Position numbers and translations under genes: made by a program. From an uncultured Collinsella sp. (lineage in GTDB: Bacteria > Actinomycetota > Coriobacteriia > Coriobacteriales > Coriobacteriaceae), in NCBI GenBank assembly GCA_958427145.1, contig CAUAAZ010000004.1:47876-111875 (forward strand): 64,000 bases of DNA, given 5' to 3'. The notes beneath the pieces are model-generated. The model had not been told where the DNA came from. It did not search any database and saw nothing but the letters and a program-made list of their open reading frames with translations. The first letter of the stretch is position 1; each line of letters opens with the position of its first letter. Below, one piece after another: positions 16,809-24,799 of this stretch.

Positions 16809-17861
16809 ATGATCACTTCCGAGCTTTTCGGCACCGCGCCGTGCGGCACCCCCGTTCATCGTTACACCCTCAACGGGCCCGAGATCTGCGTTCGCATTAT
16901 GGACTATGGCGCCACCGTGCTGGGTATCGATGTGCCCGACATTCCCGGCAACGTGCGCGATGTTGTGCTGGGCTTCGATAAGCTCGAGGATTACTTTGAC
17001 AACCCCGCCTGCTTTGGCGCGACCATCGGACCTGTGGCCAACCGCACTGCAGGTGCCACGATTACCATCGCTGGCACGGACTGGCATATGCCGGCCAACG
17101 AAGGCGTCAACAACCTGCACAGCGATCTTGAGCATGGTCTGCACAAGCGCGTATGGGACGTTGAGCTCGACGAGACTCACAACGCCGTGCGCATGACCAC
17201 CTCGCTTGAGGACGGCGAGCTGGGTCTTCCCGGCAACCGCACCTTTACGGCCGTGTTTACTGTGACGCGCACCGGCGTCTTTCGCATCGAGTATAGCTGT
17301 GAGAGCGACCGCGCCACCTACGTGTCCATGACCAACCACACGTACTTTAACCTTGCCGGTCATAACGCCGGCATGGACTGTGAGCACTTCTTTGTTGCCA
17401 ACGCCGCCCACTACCTCCCCATCAACGACCAGAACATTCCCACCGGCGAGATCGCTCCGGTCGAGGGCACGCCGTTTGACTTTCGTGAGCTGCGCCCCGT
17501 CGCACCCGGCATGGAGGCCGACGACCCGCAGATTAAGCAGGCCCGTGGCTACGATCACTGTCTGTGCATCGATGGCTATCAGTACGGCCGCAATCTGCGC
17601 CGCGCCCTGCACGTCGAGGAGATGTGGACCGGTCGTGAGCTGGACTACTACACCACCGCCCCGGGCGTGCAGCTCTACACCGGCAACTGGCTGGGCGACG
17701 AGCACGCCAAGGACGATGCTAACTATGGCTGGGGCGCTGGCTTTGCTCTCGAGGCCGAGATGTACCCCGACACGCCGCACCAGCCGTTGTTCCCGCAGGG
17801 CATTGTGGGCCCGGGTCACCCCTATAGCAATGTGATCGAATACCACTTTATGAGGCACTAA
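16809..17861 (+). CDS. galM: Aldose 1-epimerase (galactose mutarotase)
   Basis: 350 residues from ATG 16809, preceded by TAGGAA. It interconverts alpha- and beta-anomers of galactose or glucose in the cytoplasm. NHTYFNLAGH contains the catalytic His, and the C-terminal ALEAEMYPDTPHQP contains the catalytic Glu with the family-typical PD..H. GATIGPVANR and the GVNNLHSD stretch also fit GalM. It is divergent from the DeoR repressor, and a terminator follows at 17890. Confidence 0.93.
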   Translation: MITSELFGTAPCGTPVHRYTLNGPEICVRIMDYGATVLGIDVPDIPGNVRDVVLGFDKLEDYFDNPACFGATIGPVANRTAGATITIAGTDWHMPANEGVNNLHSDLEHGLHKRVWDVELDETHNAVRMTTSLEDGELGLPGNRTFTAVFTVTRTGVFRIEYSCESDRATYVSMTNHTYFNLAGHNAGMDCEHFFVANAAHYLPINDQNIPTGEIAPVEGTPFDFRELRPVAPGMEADDPQIKQARGYDHCLCIDGYQYGRNLRRALHVEEMWTGRELDYYTTAPGVQLYTGNWLGDEHAKDDANYGWGAGFALEAEMYPDTPHQPLFPQGIVGPGHPYSNVIEYHFMRH

Positions 17862-17889
17862 GCCCACAACGCAACATATCGCACAGCAG

Positions 17890-17922
17890 CGCCCGCCGGC
17901 ACCACCGCCGGCGGGCGTTTTT
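17890..17922 (+). terminator. Terminator after galM
   Basis: CGCCCGCCGGC (17890-17900) pairs perfectly with GCCGGCGGGCG (17907-17917), followed by TTTTTC. Confidence 0.92.
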
Positions 17923-17926
17923 CTAC

Positions 17927-17957
17927 CTAGTCATTGGGGACGTTCTTAAATGACTAG
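17927..17957. repeat. Small inverted repeat with GGGGACGTTC core
   Basis: CTAGTCATT (17927-17935) and AATGACTAG (17949-17957) flank GGGGACGTTCTTA, which resembles the TTAGGGACGTTCCT arm at 45741-45755. The right arm runs into the last codons of the orphan IIB gene. Confidence 0.5.
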
Positions 17958-18425
17958 TTGGATGGGGTCGGGATTGGAGCTGGGGAGATAGCGGATTTCT
18001 AGCTCTATGCCGAGCGCCTGCAGCTCTTTGAGGGCTGCGACATCTGCGTCATCTACGGCGACTGCGGGCGTTATGGGGTGCCTGCCCTCCCCTGCCTGCA
18101 TATGGCCAATGCTGATCTTGGTGATCGGCACACCACCCTTAACCAGTGCGAGCGCATCGGCGGGTGAGGCCACCATGATCAGAATCCATTGACGCGGTGT
18201 CGCGGTGCGAATGATGTCGATGGTCCTTTGCACCGAGAAAAACCGCGTCCAAACGCCTTCCGGCGCCGCCACCCTCATGGGTGCCCATTGGCGCGAATCC
18301 GCCGCGATCTCATCGTTGACGATTAAAACAAGGTTGGAACCCACGGCTTCGTTCCACAGCGCAACGTCTTGCCCGTAAATGAAACGGTCATCGATACGCG
18401 TGAGAAGGATCTTGGGTTGAGCCAT
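17946..18425 (-). CDS. Orphan mannose-family PTS IIB-like protein lacking the active-site His
   Basis: About 159 residues from the ATG at 18425. It aligns along its length with the IIB at 27680-28162 (LLTRIDDR, TRFFSVQRTID, LVKGGVPITKISIGHMQ). In that protein the phospho-accepting His17 lies in LVHGQV; here the same position is Tyr17 in FIYGQD. No IIA, IIC or IID genes adjoin it. It therefore cannot carry out normal phosphotransfer and may be a decaying copy or a regulatory pseudo-IIB. The frame is intact over the full IIB length, which argues for some retained function. Confidence 0.85.
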   Translation of the reverse strand: MAQPKILLTRIDDRFIYGQDVALWNEAVGSNLVLIVNDEIAADSRQWAPMRVAAPEGVWTRFFSVQRTIDIIRTATPRQWILIMVASPADALALVKGGVPITKISIGHMQAGEGRHPITPAVAVDDADVAALKELQALGIELEIRYLPSSNPDPIQLVI

Positions 18426-18582
18426 GGCTGCCCCATTCTGTTTGAGACCCATACGAGCGGGACATCACGTCTCCAATATTAGTGCATTTAAAGTGAGAAA
18501 AGCCGTCAGAGCACTTGCGCGGATGTGCGATGTCCCGTATCATAGACAGCCGTTGACGCCTCAGTTGCGCCACCACATGGCC

Positions 18583-18658
18583 GCCAGCGTAGCTCAGTTG
18601 GTAGAGCACCGCTCTCGTAAAGCGGGGGTCACCGGTTCGAGCCCGGTCGCTGGCTCCA
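18583..18658 (+). tRNA. tRNA-Thr (anticodon CGT)
   Basis: Full cloverleaf: acceptor GCCAGCG/CGCTGGC, D-arm GCTC...GAGC, anticodon stem CCGCT/AGCGG with loop CTCGTAA (anticodon CGT reading ACG), and T-arm with GGTTCGAGCC. The CCA end is encoded (18656-18658). Confidence 0.96.
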
Positions 18659-18670
18659 TTGCACAAGATA

Positions 18671-18692
18671 GCCGCCTTCGGGCGGCTTTTTT
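18671..18692 (+). terminator. Terminator after tRNA-Thr
   Basis: GCCGCC TTCG GGCGGC followed by TTTTTTG: a UUCG-type tetraloop hairpin directly after the tRNA. Confidence 0.9.
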
Positions 18693-18755
18693 GTTGCCGA
18701 TTTTGAGTGCGTGCGTGCCAATCCACGTATCGTAACGGCCTCAACTCCCCTACTC

Positions 18756-18809
18756 AACAAAAAAGCCCCGCCAACCGCAATCCCCAAGGGAACCGCGATT
18801 AACGGGGCT
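18756..18809 (-). terminator. Terminator of the epimerase-kinase-yhcH unit
   Basis: AGCCCCG (18764-18770) pairs with CGGGGCT (18803-18809), with further inner pairing (CCGCAAT/ATTGCGG-like). Read on the minus strand it ends in TTTTTTG. Confidence 0.8.
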
Positions 18810-18867
18810 CAGGCGCGCTCCTCAATGGAATCACGCCAGCATACGAACAGCTCAGCCGAGCAGCGCG

Positions 18868-19341
18868 TTACTCCTCCCAGTAAGCATCTGCAAGCAGCTT
18901 AAAGCAGATCTTCTTGACCGGCTGCGCGCCATCGCCCGGGAACTCGAGCGTGGGCATGTGAGGCTCGCCGGCAACGAACAGCGCGAACTTGTCGTCGGCA
19001 AGATCGCCGGCAATCGAGGCGTCTGAATCGACCAGGTCGTAGTCGTCCTTCTCGTCAAACTCCTGGACCAGCGTCAGGCTGCCCGTGGCAACCTTAAAGG
19101 CCTCGCGACCCTCGACATCGATCTGCAGGTCGTGATAGCGCTGATGCGTCTCGTAGTGGGCCTCGGCCTCGGGACGCGTCGTGGGAGCCATGACGTTCGC
19201 AAAGACCTTGTCGCCCAGAATCGGATGGCTGCCGACCTCGAGCTGCGCCGGGTCGTTTTCCTCGAGCCAGTCGATCAGCACGTCGAGGCCCTTGAGCATT
19301 CCGCGGTACTCCTCGATATCGCCCAATGCACCGTAAATCAT
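18868..19341 (-). CDS. YhcH/YjgK/YiaL-family protein (putative sugar-metabolism beta-barrel)
   Basis: 157 residues. MIYGALGDIEEYRGMLKGLDVLIDWLEEND is the typical N-terminus, and the HQRYHDLQIDVEGREAF block holds the conserved His/Glu residues of this cupin-like family (relatives TabA and EbgC). Family members cluster with sialic acid, amino-sugar and galactoside catabolism genes and are thought to handle sugar anomers or sugar phosphates, but the exact activity is unsettled. It is the last gene of the unit 21415-18868, with Shine-Dalgarno GAGAGGGG. Confidence 0.85.
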   Translation of the reverse strand: MIYGALGDIEEYRGMLKGLDVLIDWLEENDPAQLEVGSHPILGDKVFANVMAPTTRPEAEAHYETHQRYHDLQIDVEGREAFKVATGSLTLVQEFDEKDDYDLVDSDASIAGDLADDKFALFVAGEPHMPTLEFPGDGAQPVKKICFKLLADAYWEE

Positions 19342-19373
19342 CTAAATCCCCTCTCGGATCGTTTCTTTGGCGG

Positions 19374-19499
19374 CTACGCGATAAACGCATTACCGACGCT
19401 GTTGCCACCCACATACGTCTCGACCAGGGTAAGGTCGGGATTGAACACGACAACGTCGGCGTCGCGCCCCGACATAATGCTATCGCACTTGTCGTCGAC
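19374..19499 (-). pseudogene. 3' remnant of a nagA (N-acetylglucosamine-6-P deacetylase) gene
   Basis: On the minus strand this 126-bp stretch translates to about 41 residues ending at a TAG: VDDKC.SIMSGRDAD, then VVVFNPDLTLVETYVGGNSV and GNAFIA. The intact NagA at 22232-23401 ends with the closely matching IEDKC.SIMPGRDAD, FVVFDHELTLVETYVGGQSV and GNAFTE. Similarity stops abruptly at 19499, and no upstream NagA sequence lies between here and the kinase gene (stop at 19539). It is a leftover from a second nagA copy. Confidence 0.9.
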
Positions 19500-19538
19500 A
19501 GGAGCTAGCAAGCGATGCCGGGGCCGACGCCCAAGCCC

Positions 19539-20474
19539 TTACAGCTCGGTCACGACAACGCCGTTGTAGACCTCGTCCCAACGGTCCATGACCAGATGGC
19601 CAGTCATGGGATCCATGGCATTGAGCTTGCCGCAGGTGTTGGCGGTACGCAGCACCGTCTCGTCGTCTGCGCCAGCAGCAATGGCATGCGCGAAGCCAGC
19701 GATAGTGGAGTCACCAGAGCCCGTGGCGTTAACGGCAGGGATATCGGGCGTCTTTGCGCGGAACGCACGGCCATTGTGGAAGCCAACGGAGCCGGCAGCG
19801 CCCATGGACACGACGACCCAGGGGATATCGGAGAAGCGGGCATCAGAGGCGAGCGCGGCGCGGAGCTCGTCCACATCGTCGGTAGTAAAGCTCGTGCCCA
19901 GAAGGCCGTTGATCTCGGTCAGGTTAGGCTTGACCAGCTCGGGCTTAATTTCGGACTTAAGGGCGGCCTCGAGCGAAGCACCCGAGGTATCGAGCAGCAC
20001 CTTGGCACCGGCGTTCTCGGCAATGCCCGTGATCTTGGCATAGTAGTCCGCCTCGACACCGCGGGGTAGCGAACCCGAGATGGTGACGACGTCGGCCTTG
20101 CCCGCAAGCTCAGTAAACTTGGCGGTAAAGGCATCGAGCTCCTCGGGGGCAATTGTCGGGCCGCTCTCGAGCAGCTCGGTCTGGTTGCCGGCGTGGAGGA
20201 TGTTGAGGCAAATGCGAGTCTCGCCCTTGATGCGCACAAAGTCGTTGTTAATACCGTTGGCGTCCATGAGCTCAGCCATGTAGGCGCCCATGTGGCCGCC
20301 GAGCAGACCGGTTGCCACAACGTCGTCGCCCAGCTGACCCAGCACACGGGCCACGTTGAGGCCCTTGCCGCCAGCGGTCTTTTCGGGCGTCACACGGTTG
20401 ACGTCGTCGATAATGAGCTCATCGAGCTGATAGCGCGTATCGACAGACGGGTTCATCGTAACGGTGAGGATCAT
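19539..20474 (-). CDS. PfkB-family tagatose-6-phosphate / fructose-1-phosphate kinase
   Basis: 311 residues of the LacC/FruK branch. MILTVTMNPSVDTRYQLDEL is the classic start. GGKGLNVARVLGQLG is the substrate-binding signature near the N-terminus, and the C-terminal signature AVNATGSGDSTIAGF contains the catalytic Asp (GSGD). The enzyme phosphorylates the 1-position of fructose-1-P or 6-position sugars to a bisphosphate. In this amino-sugar and galactoside context, tagatose-6-phosphate kinase is the favoured role, since AgaS yields tagatose-6-P from galactosamine-6-P. No tagatose-bisphosphate aldolase is in the window. Confidence 0.88.
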   Translation of the reverse strand: MILTVTMNPSVDTRYQLDELIIDDVNRVTPEKTAGGKGLNVARVLGQLGDDVVATGLLGGHMGAYMAELMDANGINNDFVRIKGETRICLNILHAGNQTELLESGPTIAPEELDAFTAKFTELAGKADVVTISGSLPRGVEADYYAKITGIAENAGAKVLLDTSGASLEAALKSEIKPELVKPNLTEINGLLGTSFTTDDVDELRAALASDARFSDIPWVVVSMGAAGSVGFHNGRAFRAKTPDIPAVNATGSGDSTIAGFAHAIAAGADDETVLRTANTCGKLNAMDPMTGHLVMDRWDEVYNGVVVTEL

Positions 20475-20533
20475 TTTTAGCTCCTTATCTCGCAGGCTCC
20501 TTGTGCCTCGCGATACGAGTCGACAAAACGGAA

Positions 20534-21415
20534 TTACAGAATCTCAATCGTGAACGAGCGAACGACGGTCTCCTTGGGCTTGGCGACAAGGCAGCCGCGC
20601 TTATGCTCAAGCACGTCGTCCTCATCGGAGCAGGTCGAAAGGCCGCCCCAGGGCTCAACCGCCACAAAATCGCCCTCGGGCTTGCTCCACACAATGAGAT
20701 ATGGGAAGTCCTCAAAGCTCAGGCGGACGCCCTTGTCCTCGCCCTTTTTGGAAAGCGTGACCTGACGGCTCTCGAGCACATCAAAGATGGTCTCCGCAAA
20801 ATCGAAGAGCTCGTGCGGCAGGGGCAGCGTCTTTCCAACCATGGGGTTCTTGGAGCGGTTTGCCACGTCAATCAATCCAGTCGAGGGAACGGCGGTGCAG
20901 AGCTCCGCAGCCTCGTCTTTCTCAAAGCGCAACTCGTAGTCCGTATAGGCCTCGCCCTCATCGAGCGGACACCTAAAGCCGGGATGACCGCCGATAAAGA
21001 ACGGCATGTCCTCGGTGCCCTCGTTGGTGACCTCGTAGGAAACGCGCACGGCAGCGTCCTCGAGCGTATAGCGGGCGACAAGCTTAAACGGATACGGATA
21101 ATCGCTCAGCAGCGCGGCGTTATCCTCCGAAGCCAGGCACATCGCCAGCTCGCTCTCGCTCTGGCTCAGCAGCTTCCACTCCTGTTTGCGCGCAAACCCA
21201 TGGCGAGCGAGCTTTACATGATGCCCGGCAAACGTCATGGCGTTGTTATCGCGCAAGCCTCCGCAAATCGGGAAGCAAATCGGTGCCTGGCCGGACCACA
21301 CGGCGGGATCGCCCTGCCACAGATACTCGCGACCTCCGGCCTCGATCGAGGTAAACGAACCACCAGCCGTGGACACCTTAATAGAAATCGAATCGTTGGA
21401 GAGAGCGTATTCCAT
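20534..21415 (-). CDS. Aldose 1-epimerase family protein (LacX-like)
   Basis: About 293 residues from the ATG at 21415 (GAAAGGA upstream); a longer start at 21451 lacks support. The sequence fits the LacX/YeaD-type branch of galactose mutarotases: GGSFTSIEAGGREYLWQGDP at the N-terminus, PICGGLRDN, HGFARKQEWKLL with the conserved His, GGHPGFRCP, and VAVEPWGGLST near the C-terminus. It is upstream of the sugar-phosphate kinase with a 59-base gap and probably co-transcribed. It is likely an anomerase for a hexose or hexose-phosphate entering the pathway. Confidence 0.87.
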   Translation of the reverse strand: MEYALSNDSISIKVSTAGGSFTSIEAGGREYLWQGDPAVWSGQAPICFPICGGLRDNNAMTFAGHHVKLARHGFARKQEWKLLSQSESELAMCLASEDNAALLSDYPYPFKLVARYTLEDAAVRVSYEVTNEGTEDMPFFIGGHPGFRCPLDEGEAYTDYELRFEKDEAAELCTAVPSTGLIDVANRSKNPMVGKTLPLPHELFDFAETIFDVLESRQVTLSKKGEDKGVRLSFEDFPYLIVWSKPEGDFVAVEPWGGLSTCSDEDDVLEHKRGCLVAKPKETVVRSFTIEIL

Positions 21416-21571
21416 TGCCCATCCTTTCGAACAACTGCTTTTTGCTCGCAAGTACCCGTCTCGGCCCTAACCAAAGGACAAACCCGCACGTTCATCGATG
21501 CGTCCGGTATCCCAGCCATGTAACGGGGTACCATACAGACATTGATGCAATTACAGCTGAAAGGCCTTCTT

Positions 21572-22156
21572 ATGCGAACCATCATCCTCTACGCCTCGCG
21601 CCATCACGGCAATACGAAAAAGCTCGTGGACGCCATCGTCGAGGCACACCCCGAGATCGATACCCTCGACGTCAAGGCGCTTGGCAAAAACGAGTACCCC
21701 GACCTGCACGAATACCATCTGATTGGCGTCGCCACGGGCATCTATTACTCCGAGATCGACAAGGACATGGCACGAGTGCTCACGAACGTGCTGCAGCCGC
21801 AGGACAAGGTGTTTGGCCTTATGACCTACGGTGGCAAAAACAAGTGGTACGGCAAGGATATCGATGGCATCTGCCGCATGAGGCAGGCCATCTTTATGGG
21901 TGTCTACGGCTGCCCCGGCTTTGATACGTGGGGGCCGTTCAAACTCGCCGGCGGTGTCCAAAAGGGACACCCAACCGCTGAGGAAATTAAGGGCGCCGTC
22001 GACTTCTTCGATAAGATCGAAGACGAATATGGCGATATCATCGTCGAAGAGTACGCCAAGCGCGAGAAGCGTCTAGCATACGAGAAGGAGCATCCTGCAG
22101 GAGGCCTGGTGGCCGGCGTCAAGCGCACGGCAAAGAAGATCGCTAACAAGCTGTAA
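21572..22156 (+). CDS. Flavodoxin-family protein
   Basis: 194 residues from the ATG at 21572, with AAAGG upstream. The N-terminal strand and loop IILYASRHHGNTKKLVDAI form the FMN phosphate-binding loop, followed by a Rossmann-like alternation (IGVATGIYYSEID, VFGLMTYGGKN, GVYGCPGFDTWGPF). The C-terminal ~35 residues are Lys-rich. It is likely a cytoplasmic FMN electron carrier. It is a single gene, divergent from the epimerase unit. Confidence 0.87.
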   Translation: MRTIILYASRHHGNTKKLVDAIVEAHPEIDTLDVKALGKNEYPDLHEYHLIGVATGIYYSEIDKDMARVLTNVLQPQDKVFGLMTYGGKNKWYGKDIDGICRMRQAIFMGVYGCPGFDTWGPFKLAGGVQKGHPTAEEIKGAVDFFDKIEDEYGDIIVEEYAKREKRLAYEKEHPAGGLVAGVKRTAKKIANKL

Positions 22157-22187
22157 CTGTGAAGGTGCTTTTGAGCGTTTAACCCAT

Positions 22188-22226
22188 ACGGCGGGTCCGA
22201 GCAGATTCGGGCCCGCCGTCTTTTTC
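22188..22226. terminator. Bidirectional terminator between flavodoxin and nagA
   Basis: ACGGCGGG(t)CCGA pairs with TTCGG(g)CCCGCCGT, followed on the plus strand by CTTTTTC. It serves the convergent flavodoxin and nagA genes. Confidence 0.85.
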
Positions 22227-22231
22227 TATCG

Positions 22232-23401
22232 TTACTCGGTAAAGGCGTTGCCGACGCTCTGGCCGCCAACATACGTCTCGACGAGGGTAAGCTCATGGTC
22301 GAACACGACAAAGTCGGCGTCGCGACCCGGCATGATGCTGCCGCACTTATCCTCGATGTGCGCGGAGCGTGCCGGCACCTCGGTTGCCATACGAATGGCG
22401 ATATCGGCGCTGGCGATGCCCCAGTCGACGATGTTCTTGACGCCCTGGGCAAGCGTGAGCACCGAGCCAGCAATGCTCTTGCCGTCGGCGAGCCAGCACA
22501 GGTTGTCCTTCATGATGACGTCCATGCCACCACTGGTGTAGCTGCCCTCGGGCATGCCGCCGCAGCCCAGGCAGTCAGTGATGAGCACCGTGTGTTGCCA
22601 GCCCTTTGCCTGCAGCAGCGCCTTGATGGCGGCAGGGTTAACGTGCTTGCCGTCACAGATGATCTCGGCGTAGGTCTCGGGCGTGGACATGGCAGCGCCC
22701 ACGACACCGGGCTCACGGTGATGCAGCCCGCGCTGACCGTTATAGGTATGCGTAAAGCAGCTGGCACCGGCGTTGATGGCGGCGATGCACTCATCGTAGG
22801 TGGCGTCGGAGTGACCGATGCTGGTCACCACACCCTTGGCGTTCAGAGCAGCCGCATAAGCAGCGGCACCGTCGCGCTCGGCCGCCATGGCGCTCTTAAC
22901 GATGCGACCACCCGCAGCCTCCTGCCACTGATCGAAGACCTCCTCGGAGGGATCGATGAGGTAAGCGGGGTTCTGCGCGCCCACGTGCTTCATGGTAAAG
23001 AAGGGGCCCTCCAGGTAGATGCCCTGAATGCGGGCACCGCAGAAGTCGGGGCCGCGACCCTCGTCCGCCTGAGCGATGGCGGCGCAGGCGTCCTTGATCT
23101 GCTCGACACCATCGGTGAACGTCGTGGGCAACCAGCTGGTGGTGCCGCGACGGGCGAGCTCGGTCGAGCTGATATCGATGCCCTCGGGATCGTTATCGGT
23201 AGTTGAGTGGTTGTAGAAGCCATGGATGTGAGTATCGACCATACCCGGTGCGATCCACGATCCCGTGTAGTCCTTAATCTCGCAAGAGGGCTCGTCGGCC
23301 TGCCAGGCGCCAAAGACGCCATCCTCGACCATAAGATAGCCGCCCAGTTGCGGGCCTGCCGGCAAGAAGAACTTGTCAGCCTTAATTGCGTACGTGCTCA
23401 T
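22232..23401 (-). CDS. nagA: N-acetylhexosamine-6-phosphate deacetylase
   Basis: 389 residues from ATG 23401 (AAGGAG upstream). An amidohydrolase-fold enzyme that deacetylates GlcNAc-6-P or GalNAc-6-P. Visible hallmarks: metal-site APGMVDTHIHGFYNH, the EGPF motif in IYLEGPFF, GHSDATYDE, HTYNGQRG, and TDCLGCGG holding the catalytic Asp. The C-terminal SIMPGRDADFVVFD closes the small beta-domain. It lies between the flavodoxin terminator and the agaS terminator, so it is probably transcribed on its own. With agaS and the PTS genes upstream, a GalNAc pathway (AgaA role) is plausible. Confidence 0.92.
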   Translation of the reverse strand: MSTYAIKADKFFLPAGPQLGGYLMVEDGVFGAWQADEPSCEIKDYTGSWIAPGMVDTHIHGFYNHSTTDNDPEGIDISSTELARRGTTSWLPTTFTDGVEQIKDACAAIAQADEGRGPDFCGARIQGIYLEGPFFTMKHVGAQNPAYLIDPSEEVFDQWQEAAGGRIVKSAMAAERDGAAAYAAALNAKGVVTSIGHSDATYDECIAAINAGASCFTHTYNGQRGLHHREPGVVGAAMSTPETYAEIICDGKHVNPAAIKALLQAKGWQHTVLITDCLGCGGMPEGSYTSGGMDVIMKDNLCWLADGKSIAGSVLTLAQGVKNIVDWGIASADIAIRMATEVPARSAHIEDKCGSIMPGRDADFVVFDHELTLVETYVGGQSVGNAFTE

Positions 23402-23460
23402 ATGCACTCCTTGCTTCTAAAGCAGTTGACTGTAGTGATGCTTATACCCAGCTCACGTAA

Positions 23461-23502
23461 AACAAAAAGCGCCCGCCCGCCGTTATGAGCGGACGGGCGC
23501 CC
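23461..23502 (-). terminator. Terminator after agaS
   Basis: GCGCCCGCCCG pairs with CGGACGGGCGC around TTATGAG. Read on the minus strand it is followed by TTTTTGTTTT. It separates agaS from nagA. Confidence 0.85.
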
Positions 23503-23518
23503 TTACAGGGGGACGCGA

Positions 23519-24685
23519 TTAAGCGGTGAAGGGGTGAATCGTCACGCCCTTAACCACGCGGTTGACCGTGCCGGTGGGGCTCGGCGTATCGGGCGTGTTG
23601 CCCACGCGCACGGAGTTGAGCAGGCTGATAGCCTGGGCAAACATCACGAACGGCAGAGCAAGGTAGCCCTCGGGAAGTGCCTCGTAGCCCTTAAAGGTGA
23701 AGGACTCACCCTCATAGACGGTGGCACCTTCCTGCTGAACGGCGATGGTGTGCTGAGCGATCTCGTCGCCACCGATCTCGTTGAGGATGTCGATGTCGTA
23801 CTGACGGGTGTAGGCGTCGTTGTTGACGAACACGAAGACGAGCGTCTTATCGTCGACGAAGGACTTAGGTCCGTGACGATAGCCCATAGAGGTGTCGTAG
23901 GAAGTAGCGACCAGACCGTGAGCGAGCTCAAGGATCTTGAGCTGGCTCTCCTGGGCAAGGCCACCGAAGGAGCCAGAACCCAAGTAGGTCACGCGGTTAA
24001 AGTCGCCAGCCAGGTAATCGGCGATCTCGGGCTCACGGGAGATGACCTCCTCGCCCATCTTGGCGATGGTCTCGACCCACTCGGCCTTCTGCTCGTCAGA
24101 AGCAGTGTCAAAAATAAGGGTGGAGAGCAGGGTCATGCAGGAGTAAGAACCGGTCATGGCGAAGCCCTTGTCGTTGGCGCGCGGAATGAGCAGCGTCAGC
24201 GCGTTGGGATCATCGGCAGACTCGACGGCGAGCTTGCCCTCGGGAGCGCAGGTGATGTTGAGGAACTTGACGTTGTGGACGAGCTCCTTGGCAACGGCAA
24301 CGGCGGCAAGGCTCTCGGGGCTGTTGCCAGAGCGGGCGAAGGAAACCACGAGCGTGGGATCCTCGGCGCGTAGGAAGTCGCGCGGGGCGCTCACGATGTC
24401 GGTCGTGGCGATGGGCTTAAAGTCGTAGAGATCAGTGTTGCCAGCGTGACGCAGGTACGGGGCGCAGGTATCGCCAACGTAGTCGGACGTACCGGCACCG
24501 GTGAAGACAACGGACAGACGACCCTCGCCCATAGCGCGAGCCTCGGCCAGGAAGGCCTCGATGGCCTCCTTGTTCTCGCGATAGATGTTGAGCGTATCAC
24601 ACCAAAGCTCGGGCTGCTGAGCAATCTCGGCCGTGGTGATCTGGGCGCCGAGCTCGGTGAGCTCCTCGACACTCTTCTCGAACAT
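23519..24685 (-). CDS. agaS: SIS-domain galactosamine-6-phosphate deaminase/isomerase
   Basis: 388 residues containing two SIS sugar-isomerase domains (VFTGAGTSDYVGD...; YLGSGSFGGLAQESQLK...). The layout and the SFARSGNSPESLAAV and GYRHGPKSFVDDKTLV segments fit AgaS, which converts galactosamine-6-phosphate to tagatose-6-phosphate plus ammonia. A strong CTGGT-N4-ACCAG palindrome lies 60-75 bases upstream and is probably bound by the adjacent GntR regulator. A GlcN-6-P-type role cannot be excluded. Confidence 0.9.
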   Translation of the reverse strand: MFEKSVEELTELGAQITTAEIAQQPELWCDTLNIYRENKEAIEAFLAEARAMGEGRLSVVFTGAGTSDYVGDTCAPYLRHAGNTDLYDFKPIATTDIVSAPRDFLRAEDPTLVVSFARSGNSPESLAAVAVAKELVHNVKFLNITCAPEGKLAVESADDPNALTLLIPRANDKGFAMTGSYSCMTLLSTLIFDTASDEQKAEWVETIAKMGEEVISREPEIADYLAGDFNRVTYLGSGSFGGLAQESQLKILELAHGLVATSYDTSMGYRHGPKSFVDDKTLVFVFVNNDAYTRQYDIDILNEIGGDEIAQHTIAVQQEGATVYEGESFTFKGYEALPEGYLALPFVMFAQAISLLNSVRVGNTPDTPSPTGTVNRVVKGVTIHPFTA

Positions 24686-24746
24686 TTCTAATACCTCTCT
24701 CTAGAAGTAATCCTCTGACGTGCAATTATACACTTCGGTTGGTTAT

Positions 24747-24760
24747 CTGGTAGTAACCAG
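24747..24760. promoter_or_regulatory. GntR/DasR-type operator upstream of agaS
   Basis: CTGGTAGTAACCAG: two 5-bp arms CTGGT/ACCAG around AGTA. The arms match the DasR/NagR site type (ACTGGTCTAGACCA-like). It lies between agaS and the GntR gene, and near-identical copies precede the PTS operon (29039-29053). Confidence 0.7.
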
Positions 24761-24799
24761 TTAAATGCAAAGAATCATCATATGGAAACGATGCGAACA

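Noticed and set aside
19094..19569. Short frames around the kinase-yhcH gap
   Set aside because: These are shadows of yhcH and of the nagA relic; only the minus-strand frame ending at 19374 shows homology.
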